DNA from: Sphingomicrobium astaxanthinifaciens
Lineage (GTDB): Bacteria; Pseudomonadota; Alphaproteobacteria; Sphingomonadales; Sphingomonadaceae
NCBI RefSeq assembly: GCF_022865105.1
Contig: NZ_JAKNYM010000002.1
Location: forward strand, 777,501-841,500
DNA: 64,000 nt
Direction of reading: 5' to 3'
The notes under the pieces are model-generated. The model did not search any database, had not been told where the DNA came from, and was given only the letters and a program-made list of their open reading frames with translations. The position numbers and the translations under genes were made by a program. The stretch's first letter is position 1; each line of letters opens with the position of its first letter. Positions 41,831-51,287 of this stretch are shown piece by piece.

Positions 41831-42150
41831 TGGCCGCCGCGAAGATCAAGAAGGGCGATCACGTCGTCATCCTGTCGGGTAAGGACAAGGGCAAGACCGG
41901 TACGGTCACCAAGGTCCTGCCCAAGGAAGGCAAGCTGGTCGTCGAAGGGGTGAACATCATCACCCGTCACAAGAAGCCCACCCAGATGGACCCCAATGGC
42001 GGTCTGGGGAAGCGCGAGGCGCCGCTGTTCGCCTCGAAGGTGGCGCTCGCCGATCCCAAGGACGGCAAGCCGACCCGCGTCCGCTTCGAGACGGTCGACG
42101 GCAAGAAGGTGCGCGTTGCCACGCGTACCGGGGAGAAGATCGATGGCTGA
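41830..42150 (+). CDS. rplX: 50S ribosomal protein L24
   Basis: 106 residues with the KOW motif ([20 protein letters not shown], core [14 protein letters not shown]). An assembly initiator for the 50S. Overlaps rplE by 8 bases. Confidence 0.98.
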   Translation: MAAAKIKKGDHVVILSGKDKGKTGTVTKVLPKEGKLVVEGVNIITRHKKPTQMDPNGGLGKREAPLFASKVALADPKDGKPTRVRFETVDGKKVRVATRTGEKIDG

Positions 42151-42721
42151 GAAGTATACGCCTCGCCTCAAGAAGGACTATGACGAGCGCATCGTGAAGG
42201 CGATGACCGAGAAGTTCGGCTACAAGAACCACATGGAGGTTCCCAAGCTCGACAAGGTCGTCATCAACATGGGCGTCGGCGAGGCCACGCAGGACAAGAA
42301 GAAGCTGCAGGCGGCCGCCGCCGAGATGGAAGCGATCGCGGGCCAGAAGCCGGTGATCACCAAGGCGAAGAAGTCGATCGCGCAGTTCAAGCTGCGCGAG
42401 GGCATGCCGATCGGCGCGAAGGTCACGCTGCGCCGCGAGCGCATGTACGAATTCGTCGACCGGCTCGTCACCATCGCGCTGCCGCGCGTGCGCGACTTCC
42501 GGGGGCTCAACCCCAAGTCGTTCGACGGCCGCGGCAACTATGCGATGGGGCTCAAGGAGCAGATCGTGTTCCCGGAAATCTCGTACGACAATGTCGACAA
42601 GGTCCGGGGCATGGACATCATTGTGACCACGACCGCGAAGACGGACGAGGAAGCGCGCGAACTGCTGCGTCTCTTCAACTTCCCGTTCCCCGCGGAAGCG
42701 AAGGAAGACGAGGCCGCGTAA
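42143..42721 (+). CDS. rplE: 50S ribosomal protein L5
   Basis: 192 residues from the ATG at 42143 ([17 protein letters not shown]). Has [11 protein letters not shown] and [21 protein letters not shown] signatures (core LPRVRDFRG). Binds 5S rRNA. A short acidic tail ends the protein. Confidence 0.98.
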   Translation: MAEKYTPRLKKDYDERIVKAMTEKFGYKNHMEVPKLDKVVINMGVGEATQDKKKLQAAAAEMEAIAGQKPVITKAKKSIAQFKLREGMPIGAKVTLRRERMYEFVDRLVTIALPRVRDFRGLNPKSFDGRGNYAMGLKEQIVFPEISYDNVDKVRGMDIIVTTTAKTDEEARELLRLFNFPFPAEAKEDEAA

Positions 42722-42770
42722 ATCACGCGGTCTCTCGACCCCTCCAGGTAGGAAAGAGAGAACTTAAGTC

Positions 42771-43076
42771 ATGGCGAAACTGAGTTCCGTGAACAAGAAC
42801 GAGAAGCGCAAGCAGCTGGCCAAGCAGTATGCGCCCAAGTACGCAAAGCTGAAGGAACAGGCGAACGACAAGTCGCTCGATGAAACCGAGCGCCTGATCG
42901 CCCGCCTCAAGATGGCCGAACTGCCGCGCAACGCGAATCCGACCCGGATCCGCAACCGCTGCGAGCTGACCGGCCGGAGCCGCGGTTACTACCGCAAGTT
43001 CCGTCTTTCGCGCATCATGCTGCGGGAACTGGCCAACAAGGGCCTGATCCCCGGCGTCACCAAGTCGAGCTGGTAA
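42771..43076 (+). CDS. rpsN: 30S ribosomal protein S14 (zinc-independent form)
   Basis: 101 residues, the long form without the CxxC zinc ribbon. Ends [21 protein letters not shown] (core [10 protein letters not shown]) and GVTKSSW. Preceded by GGAAAGAGAG. Confidence 0.98.
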   Translation: MAKLSSVNKNEKRKQLAKQYAPKYAKLKEQANDKSLDETERLIARLKMAELPRNANPTRIRNRCELTGRSRGYYRKFRLSRIMLRELANKGLIPGVTKSSW

Positions 43077-43086
43077 GGAATCTGGC

Positions 43087-43482
43087 ATGGCGATGACCGA
43101 CCCCCTGGGTGATATGCTCACCCGCATCCGCAACGGCCAGCAGGCGCGCAAGGACTCGATCCTGTCGCCCGCGTCCAAGCTGCGTGCCCACGTCCTCGAC
43201 GTGCTGCAGCGCGAAGGCTTCATCCGCGGCTATTCTGAGGAAGAGCTGGCGGGCAAGGCCGGGCTGCGGATCGAACTGAAATATTTCGAAGGCCAGCCGG
43301 CGATCAAGCATCTGGCCCGCGTGTCCAAGCCGGGCCGCCGCGTCTATTCGGGTTCGAAGGACCTGCCGCGCGTGCGCAACGGCCTTGGCATCACCATCGT
43401 GTCGACCCCGCGCGGTGTCCTCTCGGACGCCGAGGCGCGCGAGAACAATGTCGGCGGCGAAGTGCTGGCGGAGGTGTTCTAA
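43087..43482 (+). CDS. rpsH: 30S ribosomal protein S8
   Basis: 131 residues starting [18 protein letters not shown]; a second ATG two codons in is the usual family start. Ends [27 protein letters not shown]8 represses spc operons in E. coli. One-base overlap with rplF. Confidence 0.98.
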   Translation: MAMTDPLGDMLTRIRNGQQARKDSILSPASKLRAHVLDVLQREGFIRGYSEEELAGKAGLRIELKYFEGQPAIKHLARVSKPGRRVYSGSKDLPRVRNGLGITIVSTPRGVLSDAEARENNVGGEVLAEVF

Positions 43483-44018
43483 TGAGCCGCATCGGGAAAA
43501 AGCCGGTCGTGCTTCCGGATGGCGTGAGCGCCACCACCGAGGGCAAGACCCTGTCGATCAAGGGCCCCAAGGGCCAGCTCGCGATGGACATGATGGACGA
43601 CCTCGTGAAGTTCGACATCTCCGACGGCGAGATCAAGGTCACGCCGCACAACATGTCGCAGCGCAGCCGCCAGGTCTGGGGGATGCAGCGCACGCTGGTG
43701 CAGAACCTCGTCGACGGCGTCACCGAGGGCTATTCGAAGACGCTCGAGATCAACGGCGTCGGCTATCGTGCGCAGGCGCAGGGCAAGAAGCTCAAGCTCC
43801 AGCTCGGCTTCAGCCACGACGTCGACCTCGACGTGCCCGAGGGCATCACCGTCAAGACCCCCGACAACACCACGGTGGAAGTCTCGGGGATCGACAAGCA
43901 GCTCGTCGGGCACTTCGCGGCCGAAATTCGCAAGTGGCGCAAGCCCGAACCCTATAAGGGCAAGGGCATCAAATATCGCGGGGAATATATTTTCCGCAAG
44001 GAAGGCAAGAAGAAGTAA
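43482..44018 (+). CDS. rplF: 50S ribosomal protein L6
   Basis: 178 residues: [15 protein letters not shown] at the start and the C-terminal [14 protein letters not shown] signature. Sits near the sarcin-ricin loop. One base separates its stop from the rplR ATG. Confidence 0.98.
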   Translation: MSRIGKKPVVLPDGVSATTEGKTLSIKGPKGQLAMDMMDDLVKFDISDGEIKVTPHNMSQRSRQVWGMQRTLVQNLVDGVTEGYSKTLEINGVGYRAQAQGKKLKLQLGFSHDVDLDVPEGITVKTPDNTTVEVSGIDKQLVGHFAAEIRKWRKPEPYKGKGIKYRGEYIFRKEGKKK

Positions 44019-44019
44019 G

Positions 44020-44373
44020 ATGGCGAAACTGTCCCTCTTCGAACGCCGCCGTCGCCGGGTCCGCTCGGCGCTCAAGGCGCGCTCCGCCGGTCGTCCGCGT
44101 CTGTCGGTCCACCGCTCGGGCAAGCACATCTATGCCCAGGTCATCGACGATGCCGCCGGCAAGACGATCGCTTCGGCCTCGACCCTCGACAAGGACGTCA
44201 AGGTCAAGTCGGGCGCCAACGTCGATGCCGCCGCAACCGTCGGCAAGGCCGTTGCCGCCAAGGCCAAGAAGGCCGGCGTCGACACGGTCGTCTTCGACCG
44301 CGGCGGGTTCCTCTTCCATGGTCGCGTGAAAGCGCTGGCCGAAGCCGCCCGTGAAGAAGGGCTGGAGTTCTAA
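44020..44373 (+). CDS. rplR: 50S ribosomal protein L18
   Basis: 117 residues from the ATG at 44020. Basic N-terminus ([12 protein letters not shown]), then [20 protein letters not shown] and the C-terminal [17 protein letters not shown]. Binds 5S rRNA. Followed one base later by rpsE. Confidence 0.98.
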   Translation: MAKLSLFERRRRRVRSALKARSAGRPRLSVHRSGKHIYAQVIDDAAGKTIASASTLDKDVKVKSGANVDAAATVGKAVAAKAKKAGVDTVVFDRGGFLFHGRVKALAEAAREEGLEF

Positions 44374-44374
44374 T

Positions 44375-45175
44375 ATGGCTGACGAAAAGAAGACCGAAGA
44401 AGCGGCGGCGACCGAAACGCCCGCCACCGAAACGGCGCACGGCGAACAGGCTCCCGGCGTTGCGGAAACCCCCGAGGTTGCCGCCGCGCAGGCCGCTGCC
44501 GGCGTCGCCGGTGAAGACAAGCCCCGCGGTGGTCGCGGCGGTCGCGGCGGTGGCCGTGACGGCGGCCGTGGCGGTCGCGACGGTGGCCGTGGCCGCGGTC
44601 GTGGCGGTCGCGACAATCGCCGCAACCAGGACGATGATGGCGAGGAGCTGATCGAGAAGCTCGTCCACATCAACCGCGTCTCGAAGACCGTGAAGGGCGG
44701 CAAGCGCTTCGGTTTCGCCGCGCTCGTCGTGGTCGGCGACGGCAAGGGCCGCGCGGGCTTCGGCTCGGGCAAGGCCCGCGAAGTGCCCGAGGCGATCAAC
44801 AAGGCGACCGCCGCCGCCAAGAAGGCGATGGTCCGCGTGCCGCTCAAGGAAGGTCGCACCCTCCATCATGACGGCAAGGGCCACTTCGGCGCCGGCAAGG
44901 TCGTGGTGCGCACCGCGCCTCCGGGGACCGGCATCATCGCCGGCGGTCCGATGCGTGCGGTGTTCGAAGCGCTCGGCGTCGCCGACGTCGTGACCAAGTC
45001 GAACGGCACCGCCAACCCGTTCAACATGATCCGCGCCACCTTCGAGGCGCTCAAGGATCAGACCAGCCCGCGCAGCGTCGCCCAGCGTCGCGGCAAGAAG
45101 GTCGCCGACCTTCTCGGCCGTGGCGGCATGGACAAGGCCGAGGCCGAAGCGACCGCCGACGCGGTGACGGAGTAA
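44375..45175 (+). CDS. rpsE: 30S ribosomal protein S5 with long Arg-Gly-rich N-terminal extension
   Basis: 266 residues against about 166 in E. coli. Residues 1-50 are acidic and Ala-rich. Residues 51-83 are an Arg-Gly/Asp repeat tract, and the normal S5 begins near residue 90 ([20 protein letters not shown]). Core motifs [20 protein letters not shown] and [13 protein letters not shown] are intact. The ATG at 44375 directly follows rplR; no other start would skip the extension while keeping a ribosome binding site. Similar extensions occur in sphingomonad S5, as far as I recall. The extension may bind RNA or act in assembly; its role is not established. Confidence 0.97.
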   Translation: MADEKKTEEAAATETPATETAHGEQAPGVAETPEVAAAQAAAGVAGEDKPRGGRGGRGGGRDGGRGGRDGGRGRGRGGRDNRRNQDDDGEELIEKLVHINRVSKTVKGGKRFGFAALVVVGDGKGRAGFGSGKAREVPEAINKATAAAKKAMVRVPLKEGRTLHHDGKGHFGAGKVVVRTAPPGTGIIAGGPMRAVFEALGVADVVTKSNGTANPFNMIRATFEALKDQTSPRSVAQRRGKKVADLLGRGGMDKAEAEATADAVTE

Positions 45176-45180
45176 GCCCC

Positions 45181-45378
45181 ATGGCCAAGAAGAACGACGC
45201 CAAGACGATCAAGATCACCCAGACCGGCTCGCCGATCCGCCGCGACAAGACGCAGCGGGCGACCCTCGTCGGTCTCGGCCTCAACAAGATGCATCGGACC
45301 GTCGAAGTCAAAGCGACGCCCGAAGTGCTCGGCGCGGTGAAGAAGGTCCAGCACCTCGTCACCGTCGAAGAGGCGTAA
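45181..45378 (+). CDS. rpmD: 50S ribosomal protein L30
   Basis: 65 residues with [20 protein letters not shown] and [13 protein letters not shown] signatures. Starts 5 bases after rpsE stops. Confidence 0.97.
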   Translation: MAKKNDAKTIKITQTGSPIRRDKTQRATLVGLGLNKMHRTVEVKATPEVLGAVKKVQHLVTVEEA

Positions 45379-45569
45379 AGCGATCGGCTGCCCGGCCCTC
45401 GCGGGGCGGGCGGCGAAAGGGGAGAGGGGCTTCACCTTGCGTGACGGCCCCTCTTGCCCGTTCAGGCGACCTGTCCTAGAGGCAGCGCGCCGGGAGCCTT
45501 CACCCCAAGTCGCTTGAAGGCCTCCCCTTTTTCAACAAGCGCGATGAAAAGCGAAAGCGAGTGCAAGAC

Positions 45570-46061
45570 ATGACCATCAAGATCACCGACCTCAAGGACA
45601 ACGACGGCGCCCGCAAGGCGCGCATGCGCGTCGGCCGCGGCATCGGCTCGGGCAAGGGCAAGACCGGCGGGCGCGGCCAGAAGGGCCAGAAGAGCCGTTC
45701 GGGCGTGTCGATCAACGGCTTCGAGGGCGGGCAGATGCCGCTCCACATGCGGCTGCCCAAGCGCGGCTTCAACAACCCGTTCGGCAAGGACTATGCGATC
45801 GTCAACATCGGCATGGTCCAGAAGGCGATCGACGAGAAGAAGCTCGACGCCAAGAAGGTCGTCGACCAGGACGCGCTCAACGCGATCGGCCTGACCCGTG
45901 GCGGCAAGGACGGCGTGCGCCTCCTCGCCAAGGGCGAGCTCAAGTCGAAGCTGACCTTCAAGGTCGCGGGTGCCTCGAAGGGCGCCATCGAAGCGGTCGA
46001 GAAGGCCGGCGGCAAGGTCGAAGTGATCGCGCCGAAGGCCGACGACAAGGCCGACGCCTAA
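45570..46061 (+). CDS. rplO: 50S ribosomal protein L15
   Basis: 163 residues from the ATG at 45570 ([16 protein letters not shown]); a GTG at 45561 is an alternative. Glycine-rich core [21 protein letters not shown] ([10 protein letters not shown]) and [18 protein letters not shown] ([14 protein letters not shown]). The preceding 191-base gap holds an AGAGGGGC/GCCCCTCT hairpin at 45423-45454 without a T-run, possibly a control or processing site. Confidence 0.98.
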   Translation: MTIKITDLKDNDGARKARMRVGRGIGSGKGKTGGRGQKGQKSRSGVSINGFEGGQMPLHMRLPKRGFNNPFGKDYAIVNIGMVQKAIDEKKLDAKKVVDQDALNAIGLTRGGKDGVRLLAKGELKSKLTFKVAGASKGAIEAVEKAGGKVEVIAPKADDKADA

Positions 46062-46163
46062 AAGTTGGTGTGAAGGGGTGGGCAATGTCCCGCCCCTTCC
46101 TATATCGAGCCTCCGGGGGGGTGGCCGCGTGTCGCCCGGCTTGAACAGTTAAGGGAACGAGAC

Positions 46164-47537
46164 ATGGCGACCTCCGCCGAGAACATGGCTGCCGGCATCA
46201 GCTTCGACAGCTTCCGCAAGGCCACCGACCTCAAGAAGCGGCTCTGGTTCACGCTCGGCGTGCTGGTGCTGTTCCGCTTCCTGTCCTTCGTTCCCATTCC
46301 CGGCATCGACCCGCGCGCGATGGCGCAGCTGTTCGACACGCAGCGCGGCGGGGTCCTCGACTTCTTCAACACCTTCTCGGGCGGCAGCCTCGAGCGCATG
46401 AGCATCATCGCGCTCGGCATCATGCCCTACATCACCGCCTCGATCGTGGTGCAGCTCGGCGCCGCGCTGCACGAGCCGTGGAAACAGCTCAAGAAGGAAG
46501 GCGAGGTCGGGCGCAAGAAGCTCAACCAGTACACCCGCTACCTGACCGTGCTGCTGACCACCGTGCAGGGCTATGTCATCGCCACCGGGCTCGAGGGGCT
46601 CGGCGCCAACCAGGGCATCGCCGCGGTGGTCGAACCGGGGATGACCTTCCGCATCGCCGCGACCATCAGCCTCATCGGCGGCACGCTGTTCCTGATGTGG
46701 CTGGGTGAACAGATCACCAGCCGCGGCATCGGCAACGGCATCAGCCTCATCATCATGGCGGGCATCGTCGCCTCGATGCCGGGGCTCCTCGCCCAGCTGT
46801 TCGAGAGCGGGCGCTCGGGCGCGGTCGACCCGCTGGTCGTCGTCTCGGTGCTCGTCCTGCTCGTCGTCATCGTCCTGTTCATCTGCTTCGTCGAGCGCGC
46901 GCAGCGCCGCGTGCTGGTGCAATATCCCAAGCGCGCCACCGCGCGCGGCATGATGCAGCAGGAGCGCAGCCACCTGCCGATCAAGGTCAACATCGCCGGG
47001 GTCATCCCGCCGATCTTCGCCTCCTCGATCCTGCTGATGCCGCTCACCGTGCTCCAGTTCGCGGGCGGGGGCGCGGATCCCGACGCGGCGTCGAGCGACG
47101 TGCTCATCACCATCTCGACCTTCCTCCAGCGCGGCGCGCCGCTCTACCTGTTCCTCTACGGGGCCGGCATCGCCTTCTTCTGCTTCTTCTACGCGGCGGT
47201 GCAGTTCAACTCGGAGGACACCTCGGAGAATCTGAAGCGCGCCGGGGGCTTCGTGCCGGGCATCCGCCCGGGCAAGGCGACCGAGCAGTATTTCGACTAT
47301 CTCCTGAACCGCATCACGGTGATCGGCGCGGCCTATCTGGTGACCATCTGCCTGATCCCTGAGATCCTCTTCTCGAACCTCGATGTCGGCTCGGCGCTGC
47401 TCGGCGGCACCAGCCTGCTGATCATCGTCAACGTGACGGTCGACTTCGTGAGCCAGGTGCAAAGCCACCTGATCGCGCACCAATATGGCGACCTCATCAA
47501 GAAGGCCAAGCTCAAGGGTGGCGGTCGCCGCCGCTAG
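46164..47537 (+). CDS. secY: Protein translocase channel subunit SecY
   Basis: 457 residues with ten membrane helices. Shows FVPIPGIDPRAM, the plug/helix-2 region with IMPYITASIVVQL, and the cytoplasmic loop KKLNQYTRYLTV. The lateral-gate helix GTLFLMWLGEQIT is present. Forms the SecYEG channel. Last membrane gene of the spc block, 53 bases before adk. Confidence 0.98.
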   Translation: MATSAENMAAGISFDSFRKATDLKKRLWFTLGVLVLFRFLSFVPIPGIDPRAMAQLFDTQRGGVLDFFNTFSGGSLERMSIIALGIMPYITASIVVQLGAALHEPWKQLKKEGEVGRKKLNQYTRYLTVLLTTVQGYVIATGLEGLGANQGIAAVVEPGMTFRIAATISLIGGTLFLMWLGEQITSRGIGNGISLIIMAGIVASMPGLLAQLFESGRSGAVDPLVVVSVLVLLVVIVLFICFVERAQRRVLVQYPKRATARGMMQQERSHLPIKVNIAGVIPPIFASSILLMPLTVLQFAGGGADPDAASSDVLITISTFLQRGAPLYLFLYGAGIAFFCFFYAAVQFNSEDTSENLKRAGGFVPGIRPGKATEQYFDYLLNRITVIGAAYLVTICLIPEILFSNLDVGSALLGGTSLLIIVNVTVDFVSQVQSHLIAHQYGDLIKKAKLKGGGRRR

Positions 47538-47590
47538 CCGCTAGCCCTGTCGCAAGAGGGCATTGATTCGACCGAGGGGACGCGAGCCAC

Positions 47591-48232
47591 ATGGACATCA
47601 TTCTTCTTGGCCCCCCGGGCGCGGGCAAGGGGACGCAGGCGCACCGGCTCGAGGCGGATCGCGGGATGAAGCAGCTGTCGACAGGCGACATGCTGCGCGC
47701 CGCGATCAAGGCGGGGACCCCCGTCGGGCGCGAGGCCAAGGCGGTGATGGAACGCGGCGAGCTGGTCTCCGACGCCATCGTCTCGGCGCTGATCGGCGAA
47801 CATCTCGAAAGCGCCACCCGGGGCGCCATCTTCGATGGCTATCCGCGCACCCAGCCGCAAGCCGAGGCGCTCGAGCTGCTGCTCGCCGACCGCGGGCGCG
47901 AACTGGCGCATGTGATCGAACTCAAGGTCGACGAGGATGCGCTGGTCGAGCGGATCTGCGGGCGCTTCTCCTGCGCCGACTGCGGCGCGCTCTACCACGA
48001 GACCGCCAAGCCGCCCGAGGTGGCGGGCACCTGCGACGAGTGCGGCGGGCACGACTTCAAGAAGCGCCCCGACGACAATGAGGAAACGGTGCGCAACCGG
48101 ATGGCCGAATATCGCGCCAAGACCGCGCCGATCCTGCCCTTCTACGAGCGTCGCGGGCTCGTCCGCGAGGTCGACGGGATGGGCAGCGTCGAGGCGGTCG
48201 CCGCCGCGATCGACGCCATCCTCGACAGCTAG
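47591..48232 (+). CDS. adk: Adenylate kinase, zinc-lid long form
   Basis: 213 residues. P-loop LLGPPGAGKGTQ, the NMP-binding STGDMLRAAI, and a LID with four cysteines (Cys128, Cys131, Cys148, Cys151) that bind a structural zinc. Converts AMP and ATP to two ADP. GAGGGG lies upstream. In related genomes rpsM, rpsK, rpoA and rplQ usually follow, but here the next gene is unrelated. Confidence 0.97.
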   Translation: MDIILLGPPGAGKGTQAHRLEADRGMKQLSTGDMLRAAIKAGTPVGREAKAVMERGELVSDAIVSALIGEHLESATRGAIFDGYPRTQPQAEALELLLADRGRELAHVIELKVDEDALVERICGRFSCADCGALYHETAKPPEVAGTCDECGGHDFKKRPDDNEETVRNRMAEYRAKTAPILPFYERRGLVREVDGMGSVEAVAAAIDAILDS

Positions 48233-48282
48233 GGGGCCTTGCGCCTAGGCTCGGGTTCCTGTCGCCACGAGGGGAATTGCCG

Positions 48283-48822
48283 ATGCTGCGCCACCTGCCG
48301 CTCCTTGCCGCCGCCACCGCCGCGCTGATCGGCGCGCCGGGCGCGGCGCATGCCGATGTCATCGCCGCCACCACCAACAGCTTCCACATCCGCCACGAGG
48401 TGCCGCTGGTGGTGCCCGCGGCGCGCGCCTTCGACCTCCTCGCGCGGCCCGGCGACTGGTGGAGCGATGCGCACAGCTATTCGGGCGCGGCCGCCAACAT
48501 GCGGCTCGAGCTGCGGCCGGGGGGCTGCTTTTGCGAGATCTGGGACGCGGGCGCGGTCGAGCACTTGCGCGTCGTCGCGGTGACCCCGGGCGAGCAAGTC
48601 GTGCTGGCGGGCGGGCTCGGCCCGCTGCTCTACGCCCCCGCGAGCGGGACGATGGTCTGGAAGGTCGAGCCGGGCGGCACGGGCGCGATCCTGACGATCG
48701 ACTACAAGGTCACGGGGTTCGCCGCCAACGATGCCGCCGAATGGTCGAGCCGGGTCGACGCGGTGCTCGCCGAACAGGTGATGCGCTTCCGCGCGGCGGC
48801 GGCGGCGATGCCGCGGCGCTAA
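48283..48822 (+). CDS. Exported SRPBCC-like (START/Bet v1 fold) protein
   Basis: 179 residues from the ATG at 48283 with GAGGGG eight bases upstream. Signal peptide of about 25 residues (ending AHADV). The rest resembles the polyketide-cyclase/SRPBCC fold: VPLVVPAARAFDLLARPGDWW, a GGCFCEIW strand, and a long C-terminal helix. A hydrophobic ligand is expected but not known. Stop overlaps folA's stop region. Confidence 0.65.
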   Translation: MLRHLPLLAAATAALIGAPGAAHADVIAATTNSFHIRHEVPLVVPAARAFDLLARPGDWWSDAHSYSGAAANMRLELRPGGCFCEIWDAGAVEHLRVVAVTPGEQVVLAGGLGPLLYAPASGTMVWKVEPGGTGAILTIDYKVTGFAANDAAEWSSRVDAVLAEQVMRFRAAAAAMPRR

Positions 48823-49313
48823 CCGCGCGCGAGCGTGACGAAGCGGTAGCCGGGGCGCGTGCCCTCGGGCGGATGTTCCTCGCACGCCACCTCCCTCCAG
48901 CCCGGCGCCGCGCGCGGGTCGGGCAGGAAGGTGTCGGCCTCGGGCGAACACAGGATCTCGGTCAGCTCGATGCGCTCGGCGTGCGGCAGGTAGAGGGCGA
49001 AGATCTCGGCGCCGCCGATCACCCAGATCGGTTCGCCTTGCGCACGCGCCAGCGCTTCCTCGGGATCGTGCGCCACCTCGGCGCCGCGGCCCTGCCAGTG
49101 CGGATCGCGGGTCAGCACGACGTGGCGGCGCCCGGGCAGCACGCCGGGCAGGCTCTCGAAGGTCTTGCGCCCCATGATCAGCGCGCCCCCCATGGTCAGC
49201 GCCTTGAAGCGCTTGAGGTCGGCGGGCAGGTGCCAGGGCATGCTGCCATCCTTGCCGATCGCGCCATTTTGCGCGCGCGCGATGATCATGTTGATGGGGG
49301 GGCTCGGGGTCAT
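48819..49313 (-). CDS. folA: Dihydrofolate reductase
   Basis: 164 residues. NMIIARAQNGAIGKDGSMPWHLPADLKRFK with the active-site acidic residue in PADLKRF, then ALIMGRKTFESL and IWVIGGAEIF for NADPH. Regenerates tetrahydrofolate and is the trimethoprim target. Convergent with the preceding gene, the stops sharing CTA. Confidence 0.95.
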   Translation of the reverse strand: MTPSPPINMIIARAQNGAIGKDGSMPWHLPADLKRFKALTMGGALIMGRKTFESLPGVLPGRRHVVLTRDPHWQGRGAEVAHDPEEALARAQGEPIWVIGGAEIFALYLPHAERIELTEILCSPEADTFLPDPRAAPGWREVACEEHPPEGTRPGYRFVTLARG

Positions 49314-49365
49314 CGCCGACCCATGCGGCTTTTAGCCGCGCATGGGAAGGGCTAAGAGCCGGGGG

Positions 49366-50778
49366 ATGACCGATCCTTCGCCCCTCATCGCGGCGCTGCG
49401 CGAGCGGCTCGGCCCGCGCGTCGTGACGACCGACCCCGAGCGCATCGCGGGCTGGACCACCGACTGGCGCGGGCGCTGGACGGGGCGCACGGCGGCGCTG
49501 CTCGAGCCGCGCTCGACGGCCGAGGTGCAGGCGATCGTACGCGCCGCCGGGGACCATCGCGTGCCGCTCGTGCCGCAGGGGGGCAACAGTTCGATGGTCG
49601 GGGGCGCGACCCCCGATGCCAGCGGCACCGCGCTGATCCTGTCGCTGCGGCGAATGGACGCGGTGCGCGCGATCGACCCCGAGCGCCGACAGGTGGTGGT
49701 CGAGGCGGGGATGGTGCTCGAGACGCTGCACGCGCGGCTGCTCGAGGCGGGGCTGCGGCTGCCGCTCGACCTCGGCGCGCGCGGCTCGGCCACGCTCGGC
49801 GGGCTCGCCAGCACCAACGCCGGGGGGACCGAGGTGCTGCGCCACGGCACGATGGGCGCGATGGTGGTCGGGCTCGAGGCGGTGATCGCGGGGGGCGAGC
49901 TGCTCGACACGCTCAGCCCGCTGAAGAAGGACAATCGCGGGCCGCGGGTCGACCGGCTGCTGGTCGGCGGGGAGGGGCAGTTCGGGGTGATCACCGCGCT
50001 GCGGCTCCAGCTCGTCGCGGCGCCGCGCGACCGCGCGAGCGCGTGGGTCGCGGTCGACGACCCGAAGGCGGCGCTCGAGCTGCTGCGCTTCTGCGAGGCG
50101 CGCTGCGGGGCAATCGAGGGGTTCGAGCTCATCCCCGCCGACGTCGTCGCCGCCGCGGTCGCGGTGATGGGCGTGACCCCGCCGATCGAACGGGCGGCGT
50201 GGCATGTGCTGGTCGAGGCCAAGGGGCAGGGCGATCCGGGCACGCTGGCGGGCGCGCTCGAGGCGATCCTCGGCGACGCGCTCGAGGCGGGGCTGGCGCG
50301 CGACGCGGTGGTCGCGCGCTCGGAGGCGCAGGCCGAGGCCTTCTGGCGCATCCGCCATTCGCTCTCGGAGGCCGAGAAAAAGCATTACGGCATGGCCAAC
50401 AGCCACGACGTGTCGGTGCCGGTCGACGCGATGCCCGGCTTTCTCAAGGAGGTGCGCGAGGCGGTCGAGGCGCGTTGGCCGGGGACGAGCGTGTCGGGCT
50501 ACGGGCACCTGGGCGATGGCAACATCCACCTCCACGTCCGCGCGATGGACCGCGCGTGCGCCGACTGGCGCGAGACCGAGGGCGCGGCGATCGAGCGGGT
50601 GGTGCACGACATGGTGGCCACACACGGCGGCTCGATCAGCGCCGAACATGGCATCGGGCAGATGAAGCGCGGCGAGTTCGCGCGGCTCGGCGAGCCGGGG
50701 CGGCTGCAGATGCTGCGCGCGCTCAAGGCCGCGCTCGACCCCGCGGGCATCTTCAACCCGGGCAAGCTGCTGCCCTGA
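49366..50778 (+). CDS. FAD-linked oxidase, GlcD/D-2-hydroxyacid dehydrogenase type
   Basis: 470 residues from the ATG at 49366. PCMH-type FAD domain with VPLVPQGGNSSMVGGATP and LDLGARGSATLGGLASTNAGG. The C-terminal lobe has the conserved metal-binding GYGHLGDGNIHLHV and ISAEHGIGQMKRGE. This group oxidises D-lactate, glycolate or D-2-hydroxyglutarate. No partner subunits (GlcE, GlcF) are beside it, which favours a stand-alone D-2-hydroxyglutarate or D-lactate dehydrogenase, but the substrate is not determined. Confidence 0.88.
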   Translation: MTDPSPLIAALRERLGPRVVTTDPERIAGWTTDWRGRWTGRTAALLEPRSTAEVQAIVRAAGDHRVPLVPQGGNSSMVGGATPDASGTALILSLRRMDAVRAIDPERRQVVVEAGMVLETLHARLLEAGLRLPLDLGARGSATLGGLASTNAGGTEVLRHGTMGAMVVGLEAVIAGGELLDTLSPLKKDNRGPRVDRLLVGGEGQFGVITALRLQLVAAPRDRASAWVAVDDPKAALELLRFCEARCGAIEGFELIPADVVAAAVAVMGVTPPIERAAWHVLVEAKGQGDPGTLAGALEAILGDALEAGLARDAVVARSEAQAEAFWRIRHSLSEAEKKHYGMANSHDVSVPVDAMPGFLKEVREAVEARWPGTSVSGYGHLGDGNIHLHVRAMDRACADWRETEGAAIERVVHDMVATHGGSISAEHGIGQMKRGEFARLGEPGRLQMLRALKAALDPAGIFNPGKLLP

Positions 50779-50837
50779 CCCCGCGCGCCCGGTGCTCGCC
50801 CGTTGAGGCGCCCGGCGTCGCCGCCTAGGCTGCGCCG

Positions 50838-51269
50838 ATGACCGACGACATGCTGGGCTTTCTCGAAGGGCAGGTCGAGGCGCAGGCGAACATCGCCATG
50901 GCGCACCTGACCGACAGCCATTGGACCGACCTTTCGAGCGGGCGCAATGTCGGCAAGGACGAGCTGCGCGCGGTGGCGCTCCTGTCGGCGGCGGTGCACC
51001 AGCTGCAAGCCCTCGAATGGAGCGATCCGCAGGAATGCGCGCGCGCCGCCGCCAGCGCGCTGCAGTCGGTCCGCGAGGATCATCGCCGCCGCCACGACGA
51101 CCCCGACGGCTATGGCGACGCGAGCATTCGCACCGTGATCGAGGCGTTCGACGCCTATTGCGACGAGCACGAGCTGGTGCCCCGCGCGCCCCCGCCCGCG
51201 CCGGCGCCCGCGCCCGCGCCCGGTCGCCCGTCGCGCGGGGTCCTTCGCCAGCTGTTCGGGCGTCGCTGA
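50838..51269 (+). CDS. Uncharacterised soluble protein with Pro-Ala tail
   Basis: 143 residues. Predicted mainly helical N-terminal 115 residues, then a Pro-Ala repeat (about 115-127) and a basic end (RGVLRQLFGRR). No signal peptide and no family recognised. The basic tail could be a membrane- or nucleic acid-binding end. The ATG follows the FAD oxidase by 59 bases. Confidence 0.55.
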   Translation: MTDDMLGFLEGQVEAQANIAMAHLTDSHWTDLSSGRNVGKDELRAVALLSAAVHQLQALEWSDPQECARAAASALQSVREDHRRRHDDPDGYGDASIRTVIEAFDAYCDEHELVPRAPPPAPAPAPAPGRPSRGVLRQLFGRR

Positions 51270-51287
51270 CCGCGCGCCCGCTCGGCC

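Noticed and set aside
44525-44625. Imperfect GGTCGCGGCGG-type DNA repeat
   Set aside because: Explained by the Arg-Gly codons of the S5 extension; not a CRISPR or mobile-element repeat.
45379-45569. Hairpins between rpmD and rplO as a terminator
   Set aside because: No T-run follows and the operon plainly continues to rplO and secY.
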